DNA of 63,396 nt, from assembly GCA_029561345.1 (NCBI GenBank), contig JAKQJC010000048.1:1-63396 (forward strand). Direction: 5' to 3'. Below are positions 46,036-53,305 of the stretch, piece after piece. This DNA comes from Chloroflexota bacterium (GTDB lineage Bacteria; Chloroflexota; Anaerolineae; Anaerolineales; Anaerolineaceae). Each line of letters begins with the position of its first letter. Positions within the stretch are counted from its first letter, which is position 1. Position numbers and translations under genes: made by a program. The notes under the pieces are model-generated. The model had not been told where the DNA came from and did not search any database. It saw only the letters and a list, made by a program, of their open reading frames with translations.

Positions 46036-48450
46036 ATGCTTTTTAGGATTTGGGATATCATAGTTATGATGGCCTTAAATTTTATCTCCATTTTTGCTCT
46101 CTTTTGCGGATTGATTTCCTTTTCTGTTGCGGTGTATGCCTGGCAGAAACGTTCCACGCTGGGAACCCGTTCTTTTGCCTTGCTGATGTTTTTCATGACG
46201 ATCTACATTTTGGGCTACAGCATGGAATTAGCCAGCCTGAACGTGGATACCATGCTGTTCTGGAGCAAAATTCAATATATTGGCATCGTTTCATTTCCTT
46301 GTTTTTTTCTCATTTTTGCCATGAGGTATACCGGCCATGATTACTGGGTTACAACCCGGAACAGGTTACTAATTTTTTTCCTGCCGGCAGTGTTGTTAGG
46401 CATTAAATTCCTGGATGACTCTCTGCACCTGATTTATGTTTCTGTGACAATAGATACCAGCGGTCTCATCCCCTTATTATCCATAACGCGCGGACCTCTA
46501 TACTATATTGTGGTGGGATATAATTTGCTGGTAGTCACCATCGCCAACGGCCTGTTAATTCAGAAAAGGCGCTATGCCTCAGAGCTGTACCGCAAACAGA
46601 CCAGAATCATCCTGGAGATGGCGGCCATCATCTATCTGATATATTTGTTTTACCTGACGGGTGTTCCCCTTTTCCCATCCTTGAAAGAACTGGACCTCAA
46701 TCCGTTTGTCTACCTTTTATGGGGATGTGGCACGGGCTATGCCATTTTTCGCTACCGCCTGTTTGACCTGGCCCCCATTGCACGGGATGCATTAATTGAG
46801 AAACTGGGCGATGGGGTGGTAGTGCTGGATTTGCAAGCGCGGGTGATGGATGCCAACCCTGAAGCGTTGAAAATTTTCAATTGGATTGAAACGCCTTTGG
46901 GCCAGCGTATTGAAACGCTGCTTCCTCAATGGACTGGCCTGGATATGCTCAACCAGATGGCTGACTCAGCCAAAGACGAGCAGTCGCTTGAGAAAAATGG
47001 AAACGCATTCCATTATGAAGTGTCGATTTCGACCATCAATAACAAAAAAGGACTGAAGCTCGGCTGGCTGCTGGTGGCGCATGATATCACCTTGCGGAAG
47101 AACTTTGAAAAAGGCTTACGGGAAAGCGAAGAAAAATTTCACCGCATGACAGATACGACCGCCACTGGCATCTATATTTATTCCGGAAAAAGCCTGGCTG
47201 TCATCAATCCAGCTTTTCAGAAAATTACAGGATATTCTGAGGATGACCTGGTTGATATGGACCCGATGAATATTTTCCACCCTGATTTCCGTGAAATGGT
47301 GCGGCAGCGGACAGTCGCCCGCTTGCAGGGGAAAGAGGTGCCATCCCGCTATGAAGCCAAGATAATAACCCGAGAAGGCATTGAAAAATGGGTGGACCTG
47401 TCAGCAACCACCATCACCTATCAGGGACAGCCGGCCACCCTGGGCACTTTTCTGGATATCACCGAGCAAAAAAAGCTGGAAGACCACCTGCGCGCCAGCC
47501 AGAAATTATACCTGGGCATTGTAGAAAATCAAACAGATCCCATTTGTCGCTGGCTGCCTGACACTACCCTGACATTTGTTAACCGTGCTTATTGCGAATA
47601 TTTCAACCTCAGCCTTGACCATGTGTTGGGTACCCGTTTTTTGCCAACCCTGCCTGAAGAAACCCAGGTTATCATTCAAGACGCTATTCATACGCTGATG
47701 AACCATGAAGCAGAAACCATCAGCAAAGAGGAAGTGAATATTGGTCCGAATGGCGAGAAACGTTGGATGGTTTGGGCGTACCTTCCGATTGAGGATGCAG
47801 ATGGAAAGATTGTGGAATTCCAATCGGTCGGGCGTGATGTGACTCTGAGGAAACAAGCTGAACAGGCACTTCAACGGGCGAATGATGAACTTGAAAAGCG
47901 CCTGGAAGAAATTCAATCCCTGCAGGAGAGGCTTCTGGAACAGGCCATTCATGATGTTCTGACCGGCCTGTTCAACCGGCGCTATCTGGAAGAATCGCTG
48001 GAACGGGAAATTGCCAGCGCTGAGCGAGGTCATTATCCCATCGGCATCATTATGCTGGATCTGGATCATTTTAAGAAAGTAAACGACACTTACGGTCACA
48101 AGGGCGGCGATTTGGTTCTGCAAGCGGTGGGGAAGGTGCTGCGGGAAGCAACACGCCGCATGGATACGGCCTGCCGGCTGGGCGGCGAAGAGTTTGTGGT
48201 GGTGATGCCTGGGGCGACTCTGGAGGATACCTTTCAGCGGGCTGAAAATTTACGCCAGAAAATTGAAGCGCTGCAGGTGGATTACAATGGAAAAAATATG
48301 CGCGTGACCACCTCCATTGGCGTTTCTGCCTATCCGGAATACGGCCAGACGATGGATGAACTGCTGCACCGGGCAGATGAAGCGCTTTACATGGCAAAAA
48401 ACAGCGGGCGCAATATGGTATGCGCATATAATAATGGTCAACAAGATTAA
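46036..48450 (+). CDS. Diguanylate cyclase with 7TM sensor and PAS domains
   Basis: The 804-residue protein has an N-terminal seven-helix HisKA_7TM-type sensor (to about 245), a short PAS remnant (LIEKLGDGVVVLDL onward), two fuller PAS domains (about 365-480 and 485-610, closing with TLGTFLDITEQKK and SVGRDVTLRKQAE), a coiled coil and a C-terminal GGDEF domain. The active-site signature is GGEEF (residues 716-720) and the inhibitory I-site RxxD is present (RRMD, 707-710), so it should make c-di-GMP with product feedback. The sensor half is related to that of the hybrid kinase at 20100. It sits between the Mg pump and the ABC exporter, with no operon partner. A start at a later ATG (46066) is possible. 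c-di-GMP commonly controls adhesion, which fits the surface-protein theme. Confidence 0.9.
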   Translation: MLFRIWDIIVMMALNFISIFALFCGLISFSVAVYAWQKRSTLGTRSFALLMFFMTIYILGYSMELASLNVDTMLFWSKIQYIGIVSFPCFFLIFAMRYTGHDYWVTTRNRLLIFFLPAVLLGIKFLDDSLHLIYVSVTIDTSGLIPLLSITRGPLYYIVVGYNLLVVTIANGLLIQKRRYASELYRKQTRIILEMAAIIYLIYLFYLTGVPLFPSLKELDLNPFVYLLWGCGTGYAIFRYRLFDLAPIARDALIEKLGDGVVVLDLQARVMDANPEALKIFNWIETPLGQRIETLLPQWTGLDMLNQMADSAKDEQSLEKNGNAFHYEVSISTINNKKGLKLGWLLVAHDITLRKNFEKGLRESEEKFHRMTDTTATGIYIYSGKSLAVINPAFQKITGYSEDDLVDMDPMNIFHPDFREMVRQRTVARLQGKEVPSRYEAKIITREGIEKWVDLSATTITYQGQPATLGTFLDITEQKKLEDHLRASQKLYLGIVENQTDPICRWLPDTTLTFVNRAYCEYFNLSLDHVLGTRFLPTLPEETQVIIQDAIHTLMNHEAETISKEEVNIGPNGEKRWMVWAYLPIEDADGKIVEFQSVGRDVTLRKQAEQALQRANDELEKRLEEIQSLQERLLEQAIHDVLTGLFNRRYLEESLEREIASAERGHYPIGIIMLDLDHFKKVNDTYGHKGGDLVLQAVGKVLREATRRMDTACRLGGEEFVVVMPGATLEDTFQRAENLRQKIEALQVDYNGKNMRVTTSIGVSAYPEYGQTMDELLHRADEALYMAKNSGRNMVCAYNNGQQD

Positions 48451-48491
48451 CAGCCGAACATTCCAGCCTGATGGCGACCGAACCGCACAAC

Positions 48492-48526
48492 AGCATACCT
48501 GAAAGTAGCATACTTTCAGGTATGCT
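48492..48526. terminator. Bidirectional terminator between convergent cyclase and exporter genes
   Basis: A perfect 16-base-pair stem: AGCATACCTGAAAGTA (48492-48507) and its complement (48511-48526) with a three-base loop. It lies 41 bases after the cyclase stop and overlaps the exporter gene's stop codon. There is no long T-run, so termination may depend on the very stable stem. Confidence 0.65.
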
Positions 48527-50360
48527 AGATGGCCTGTCCTTTGAACTGGCTCATGTAGAGATTATAATAGAAGCCTTTTTGATCCAGCAGCGTCTGGTGA
48601 CTGCCGCGTTCCACAATTTCACCATTTTGAATCACCAGCACCTGGTCGGCCTCGCGAATGGTGCTGAGGCGGTGGGCAATGACAAAACTGGTGCGTCCCT
48701 GCATCAGGTGCATCAGGGCATCCTGCAGGTGCTTTTCGGTGCGCGTGTCCACGTTACTGGTGGCCTCATCGAGAATCAGGATATCCGGATCGGCCAGCAC
48801 GGCCCGCGCAATGGCCAGCAGCTGGCGCTGCCCCTGGCTCAGGTTGCTGCCGCGCTCGGCAAGAACGGTCTGGTAGCCCTGGGGCAGGCGGTGAATGAAC
48901 ATATCGGCGTTGGCCAGCCTGGCCGCAGCGCGCACTTCTTCATCGCTGGCCTCCAGTCGCCCGTAGCGGATATTCTCCATCACGGTGGCGGCAAAGAGAA
49001 AATTATCCTGCAGCACCAGCCCCAACTTGCGGCGTAAATCATCCTTGCGCACGCCTGCCACATCCTGCCCATCAATTTCGATAGTCCCGCTGTCGATATC
49101 ATAGAAACGGGTGAGCAGGTTGGCGATGGTGGTCTTGCCGGCCCCAGTGGGTCCCACCAGGGCAATCATCTGGCCGGGAGTGGCTTCGAGGTTGACGTTT
49201 TTCAACACCAGGGTTCCGGGCTTGTAGCCAAACGATACATCCTTCAACCTGACATGGCCCTGAATCCGTTCCATGGCAACGGCTGTCGGAGAATCACTTT
49301 CCGGAAGCTCATCCATGGTTTCAAAGACCCGCTCAGCGCCGGCCAGTGAGGCCTGGATGGAAGCGAAGAGTTGAGCAATCATATTGAGCGGACGGCTTAG
49401 CCGCCCGGAATAAGAGATGAACGAGGCAATTTCGCCCACCGTGGCCAACCCCTGCACGGCCAGCCAGCCCCCGGTGCAGGCCACCACGCCCAGGCCCAGG
49501 TTGCCGATCATATTCATCACCGGCCCCATAAAATTAGTCAGCACCCGGGCACGGAGGGCGGCCTTTTGCAACTGGCGGTTGACGGTGGAAAACTGCGCCA
49601 CGCTGAGCTCTTCGCGCACAAAAGCTTTGACCACCTGCTCTCCGCTGATGGTTTCCTCAATGATCCCGTTCAATTCTCCCAGAAGTTTCTGGGTATGGCG
49701 GAAGCCAGAACGGGTGCGGCTGGCAATCATGCGCGTCAGGAAGAAGGTGAGGGGCATGATGACCAGGCTGACGACGGCCAGCGGCACATTCATGATAAAA
49801 ATGATGATGATGACACCCACCAGGCTCAACACATTGGAAAGTAGCTGGCTGGCATTGGTCGCCAGAATGTTGCCAATGCTCTCCAGGTCATTGGTCAGGC
49901 GGCTCATGATGTAGCCGTGGGCATGCTGGTCGAAGTAGCGCAGGGGCAGGGCCTGCAGGCGGGCGAACAGGTCTTCGCGCATATCGCGCACCGCGCGCTG
50001 CGCCACGCCGGCCATCAGGTAGGTTTGCAGCCAGGTGCCGGCAGAAGCCAGGATGTACGTGAGCAGCATCCATCCCAGCAGCTGTGCCAGACCAGGCAGA
50101 TCGCCTGTGTTGATGTAGGTATCCAGAGCCAGGCCCATCAGGTAGGGGCCGAGCAGATCGGCAATGGAGGTGAGGATCACCAGCAGGGCGGTGCCGGCCA
50201 GCACCCAGCGCTGCCGTTCCAGGTAACCCCACAGGCGGCGCAGGGTGGCGCGCGCATTCTTGGATTTGGGTGAATCCTGCAAAAAGGCCATCGGTGGACC
50301 GCCGGGGCGCAGGCCGATGGGCGGCGGGTTGGCAGGGGCGGTACGGCGGGCTTCAGTCAT
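48525..50360 (-). CDS. ABC exporter, canonical half (TMD-NBD) of a heterodimer
   Basis: The 611-residue protein starts at ATG 50360, eight bases before the upstream gene ends (ATGACTGA overlap), so the two are translationally coupled. A longer in-frame open frame upstream is only a shadow of the partner gene. The N-terminal half has six membrane helices of the type I exporter fold; the NBD has Walker A GPTGAGKTT (Lys409), Q-loop LVLQDNFLF, signature LSQGQRQ, Walker B ILILDEATS with the catalytic Glu, and H-loop IAHRLS. The signature is LSQGQ rather than LSGGQ, the kind of change seen in one half of heterodimeric exporters. With its partner it likely exports drugs or lipids under MarR control. 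Confidence 0.9.
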   Translation of the reverse strand: MTEARRTAPANPPPIGLRPGGPPMAFLQDSPKSKNARATLRRLWGYLERQRWVLAGTALLVILTSIADLLGPYLMGLALDTYINTGDLPGLAQLLGWMLLTYILASAGTWLQTYLMAGVAQRAVRDMREDLFARLQALPLRYFDQHAHGYIMSRLTNDLESIGNILATNASQLLSNVLSLVGVIIIIFIMNVPLAVVSLVIMPLTFFLTRMIASRTRSGFRHTQKLLGELNGIIEETISGEQVVKAFVREELSVAQFSTVNRQLQKAALRARVLTNFMGPVMNMIGNLGLGVVACTGGWLAVQGLATVGEIASFISYSGRLSRPLNMIAQLFASIQASLAGAERVFETMDELPESDSPTAVAMERIQGHVRLKDVSFGYKPGTLVLKNVNLEATPGQMIALVGPTGAGKTTIANLLTRFYDIDSGTIEIDGQDVAGVRKDDLRRKLGLVLQDNFLFAATVMENIRYGRLEASDEEVRAAARLANADMFIHRLPQGYQTVLAERGSNLSQGQRQLLAIARAVLADPDILILDEATSNVDTRTEKHLQDALMHLMQGRTSFVIAHRLSTIREADQVLVIQNGEIVERGSHQTLLDQKGFYYNLYMSQFKGQAI

Positions 50361-52140
50361 GACTGCCTCCATTTCCCAGTTGAGAATCATAAATTTCGCG
50401 GTAAACCGGGCTGCCGGCCAGCAATTCGCGGTGGGTGCCTTCGGCCACAATCTGGCCGTCATCCAGAACCAGGATTTTATCTGCATTGAGCACGGTGCTG
50501 ATGCGCTGTGCAATGACGAAACTGGTGCGGTTTTGCATGATGACCTCAAGGGCAGCCTGAATTTTCGTTTCGGTTTCGATATCCACGGCGCTGGTGCTGT
50601 CATCCAGGATGAGGACGGCCGGTTTAAGCAGCAGGGCGCGGGCAATGGCGATGCGCTGTTTTTGCCCGCCGGAGAGATTGACCCCGCGCTGACCCAACTG
50701 CGTATCATATCCTTCAGGCATCGCCTGGATAAAATCGTGGGCCTGCGCCGCTTTTGCTGCGGCAATCACTTCATCATCACCTGCCTCCGGCCGTCCGTAA
50801 CGGATGTTATCGCGAATGGTGCCGCTGAACAGAACTGTTTCCTGCAGGGCAATGCCAATATTGCGGCGCAGCACAGCCTGATCAATCGTCCGGATATCCT
50901 GGCCGTCTATGGTGATACGTCCGGAGGTGACATCGTAAAAACGTGGGATCAGGCGCACCAGGGTGGATTTTCCGGCGCCGGTGGTGCCGAGCAGGGCCAC
51001 GGTTTGCCCCGGCTCAGCTACAAAATGGATGTTTTTGAGGACCGGGTCGCCGTTCTCGCCTTTATAGGTGAAAGTGACATTTTCAAAGGCCACGCGGCCG
51101 CACGGGGTAAAATGGGTCAGAGCATGGGCCTGGTTGCGCACCTGGGGCTGGCTGTCCAGCACTTCCTGGATGCGTTTGGCGGAGGCCTCGGCGCGGGCAA
51201 GCTGCAGCACCATCTGGCTGACCATGATCAACGAGAAAAGGGTGGTGGTCAGGTAGTTGATGAAAGCAACGATCTGTCCGGTTTGCATCTGGCCGGCGGT
51301 GACCTGAATGCCGCCAAACCACAGCACGCCGATGATGCCGATGTTCATGGTGAGCATCATGAAGGCCGGCATGATGGCCACGGTGCGGGCTGCGCGGGTG
51401 GACTGGCTGGTGAGGTTTTCATTGGCCTGCCTGAAACGCGCTTCTTCATGCCGGGCGCGGACAAAGGCCTTGACCACCCGGATGCCGGCCAGGTTTTCCT
51501 GCATGACGCCGTTGAGCGCATCCAGGCGTGTCTGGACGACAGTGTAGAGGGGGGTGGCCTTGTTGACAAACCAGATGACGGTGACCAGTTCGATGGGCAT
51601 CAACAGAAGCGGCAAAAAAGCGAGCTGCGGACTGGTGATGACAGCCATGATCAGGCTGCCGATCAACAGTAGCGGGGCGCGCACCATAATGCGCAGAATC
51701 ATCAGCAGGGCATCCTGCACCTGGGTGACGTCATTGGTCAGGCGGGTGATGATTTGCCCGGTTTCCAGTTCATCAAGGTTGCCAAACGAAAAGGTCTGCA
51801 CATGCCGGAACAAAGTTTCGCGCAGGTCCGCGCCAAAAGCCTGAACGGTGCTTTCAGCGAAGAAACCATTGGACATGCCGCCCAGGGCGCCGATGATGGC
51901 CAGGCCAAACATCAAAAGGCCGGTCTGCAGCACCAGATTCAAATCCAGCCTGGCAATGCCCTCATCAATAATGCGTTCCACCATGCGCGGCTGCATCAGG
52001 TCCATGGTCACTTCAACGGTCATGAGCAGAGGGGCAATCAGCACCCAGCGCCAGTAGGGTTTGACAAACCGCATCAGCCTGAGGCTGGCCAGTTGGAATA
52101 AAGACCGTTTTTCTTCTTGTTGAAGGGATGAAACGGCCAT
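50353..52140 (-). CDS. ABC exporter, degenerate-site half (TMD-NBD) of a heterodimer
   Basis: The 595-residue protein is a type I exporter half-transporter with six membrane helices and an NBD: Walker A GTTGAGKST, Q-loop ALQETVLFSG, canonical signature LSGGQKQ. Its own catalytic residues are changed: Walker B reads LILDDSTS (Asp for the general-base Glu) and the H-loop reads IAQRIS (Gln for His). This is the pattern of the degenerate subunit in heterodimers such as TM287/288 and BmrCD. ATG 52140 with GAGGA eight bases upstream is preferred over a TTG at 52155. It begins one base after the MarR stop codon, giving a compact three-gene operon. Confidence 0.9.
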   Translation of the reverse strand: MAVSSLQQEEKRSLFQLASLRLMRFVKPYWRWVLIAPLLMTVEVTMDLMQPRMVERIIDEGIARLDLNLVLQTGLLMFGLAIIGALGGMSNGFFAESTVQAFGADLRETLFRHVQTFSFGNLDELETGQIITRLTNDVTQVQDALLMILRIMVRAPLLLIGSLIMAVITSPQLAFLPLLLMPIELVTVIWFVNKATPLYTVVQTRLDALNGVMQENLAGIRVVKAFVRARHEEARFRQANENLTSQSTRAARTVAIMPAFMMLTMNIGIIGVLWFGGIQVTAGQMQTGQIVAFINYLTTTLFSLIMVSQMVLQLARAEASAKRIQEVLDSQPQVRNQAHALTHFTPCGRVAFENVTFTYKGENGDPVLKNIHFVAEPGQTVALLGTTGAGKSTLVRLIPRFYDVTSGRITIDGQDIRTIDQAVLRRNIGIALQETVLFSGTIRDNIRYGRPEAGDDEVIAAAKAAQAHDFIQAMPEGYDTQLGQRGVNLSGGQKQRIAIARALLLKPAVLILDDSTSAVDIETETKIQAALEVIMQNRTSFVIAQRISTVLNADKILVLDDGQIVAEGTHRELLAGSPVYREIYDSQLGNGGSHD

Positions 52141-52141
52141 T

Positions 52142-52603
52142 TTATATGTCCTCAATTTCTTTGTTGATCACCCGGATCAGGTTTTCGCGGATGCGCTGCA
52201 GGTAAGCACGCAAAACAATCCGTTCCTCATCATTGAATCCCGCGAAGCTCTCGGCCTCCATCGTGCTCCATACCATTTGCAGCTCTGTAAATACGGCGCG
52301 TCCGGCTTCGGTGAGGAACACCCGCGAAATGCGCTGATCGCTGTCATCCGGCTGGCGCAGCACAAACCCGGTTTTCTCCATGCGCTGGATCATGCGGGTG
52401 ATGGTGGCGGGAGTGACGCCGAGGCGAGCGGCCAGTTCGCCGTGGGTCAGGCCGTCCCGTTCCTGCAGGGCAAAAAGGACGGGCGGCTGGCCGCGGTAGA
52501 GGCCCAGCCCATCCAGCAGTTCGTGGGCGCGATGGTGGTGCAGGCGCGAAACCTGGGCCAGCAAAAAGTCGAGGGTTTGAGGTTCAGGGTGTTGTGAATG
52601 CAT
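52142..52603 (-). CDS. MarR-family transcriptional repressor of the exporter operon
   Basis: The 153-residue protein shows the MarR winged helix: LYRGQPPVLFALQERDGLTH, recognition helix GVTPATITRMIQRMEKTGFV, wing RQPDDSDQRISRVFLTEAGR, and helical dimer ends. The ATG at 52603 fits AAAGGTG upstream better than the GTG at 52609. It is first in the operon with the two exporter halves. A near-perfect 37-base palindrome covers the -10 of its own promoter, so autorepression relieved by a ligand (possibly an export substrate) is the natural model. Confidence 0.9.
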   Translation of the reverse strand: MHSQHPEPQTLDFLLAQVSRLHHHRAHELLDGLGLYRGQPPVLFALQERDGLTHGELAARLGVTPATITRMIQRMEKTGFVLRQPDDSDQRISRVFLTEAGRAVFTELQMVWSTMEAESFAGFNDEERIVLRAYLQRIRENLIRVINKEIEDI

Positions 52604-52621
52604 GAGCACACCTTTGTCGAA

Positions 52622-52658
52622 ATAATTTAGCTGACTAACTATTAGTCGGCTAAATTAT
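52622..52658. promoter_or_regulatory. Palindromic operator, probable MarR binding site
   Basis: Left arm AATTTAGCTGACTAA (52624-52638) and right arm TTAGTCGGCTAAATT (52642-52656) match as reverse complements at 14 of 15 positions around a CTA centre, and the symmetry extends two further bases each side. It lies 19 bases before the MarR ATG and overlaps the -10 box. Confidence 0.8.
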
Positions 52659-52682
52659 AGGCCTGCATCCTTGTCCTGTCAA
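52654..52682 (-). promoter_or_regulatory. Consensus sigma-70 promoter of the marR-exporter operon
   Basis: Read on the minus strand, TTGACA (complement of 52677-52682) and TATAAT (complement of 52654-52659) are separated by exactly 17 bases. Both boxes match the consensus perfectly, implying a strong promoter that needs tight repression by the overlapping palindrome. Confidence 0.85.
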
Positions 52683-52713
52683 GCCCGCATTGGTTTGAGG
52701 CAGACAAACAGGT

Positions 52714-52742
52714 TATTCAAACGCCTCATCTGCGGGTATAAT
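52714..52742 (+). promoter_or_regulatory. Possible promoter of the HIT gene
   Basis: A perfect TATAAT at 52737-52742 lies 39 bases before the HIT ATG. The matching -35 position (52714-52719, TATTCA) is weak, so this is a tentative call. It is back-to-back with the marR promoter. Confidence 0.4.
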
Positions 52743-52781
52743 TCGAAGGATCAATCATTTCGCAAACCATGGAGATTTTTC

Positions 52782-53228
52782 ATGCCAACCTTAATTCACC
52801 GCCGCGTGGCTGAAGCTCAGGCCGGAACCAATCCAACCGTCATTTGCCGCATGCCATCGGGGTGGGCGGTTATGTGCGATGCGCAGTTTTTACGCGGTTA
52901 TTCCCTCCTGCTGCCAGACCCGGTGGTTCCGGATATCAACGCCATGAACAAGGAACAGCGCACGGCGTTTTTATACGATATGACCGTGATTGGAGATGCT
53001 CTTCTGGAAGTGACCGGGGCGTTTCGGATTAACTACGAGATTTTGGGCAATCTCGATCCGGCGCTGCACGTCCACATCATTCCCCGCTACCTTTCCGAGC
53101 CCGAAGAAAAACGCAAGGGACCGGCTTTCTTTTATGACAGAGCGTTTCGCGAGTCCAACCCGTTTGACCCGCAGCGGGACCGGGACCTGATGCAGCAGCT
53201 GGCGGCCGCCATTCAACGCAGAAGCTGA
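52782..53228 (+). CDS. HIT-family (histidine triad-like) hydrolase
   Basis: The 148-residue protein starts at ATG 52782 with GGAG upstream; earlier in-frame codons are non-coding. It has ICRMPSGWAVMCDAQFLRGY, LLLPDPVVPDINAM, NYEILGNLDPALHVHIIPRY. HIT proteins carry H-x-H-x-H; here the first His is Ala and the motif reads ALHVHIIPR, keeping the middle (nucleophile) and last His. Nucleotide hydrolase or transferase activity on purine-nucleotide conjugates is likely but the substrate is not predictable. Cytosolic. It precedes the protease gene by about 75 bases. Confidence 0.8.
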   Translation: MPTLIHRRVAEAQAGTNPTVICRMPSGWAVMCDAQFLRGYSLLLPDPVVPDINAMNKEQRTAFLYDMTVIGDALLEVTGAFRINYEILGNLDPALHVHIIPRYLSEPEEKRKGPAFFYDRAFRESNPFDPQRDRDLMQQLAAAIQRRS

Positions 53229-53305
53229 CCGTGCCAGACCAACAAAGGCCTTCACCTCAAAAATTCATAGTAAGACCAGATTTGCCGCGAATGAGGGCGG
53301 AAAAA

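Noticed and set aside
48525..50765. A 746-codon version of the second exporter gene
   Set aside because: Its first 135 codons are a shadow of the partner gene in another frame; the coupled ATG at 50360 is the natural start.
52671..52781. A 37-residue N-terminal extension of the HIT protein
   Set aside because: It would be read through the promoter region and has no ribosome site; GGAG precedes the ATG at 52782.
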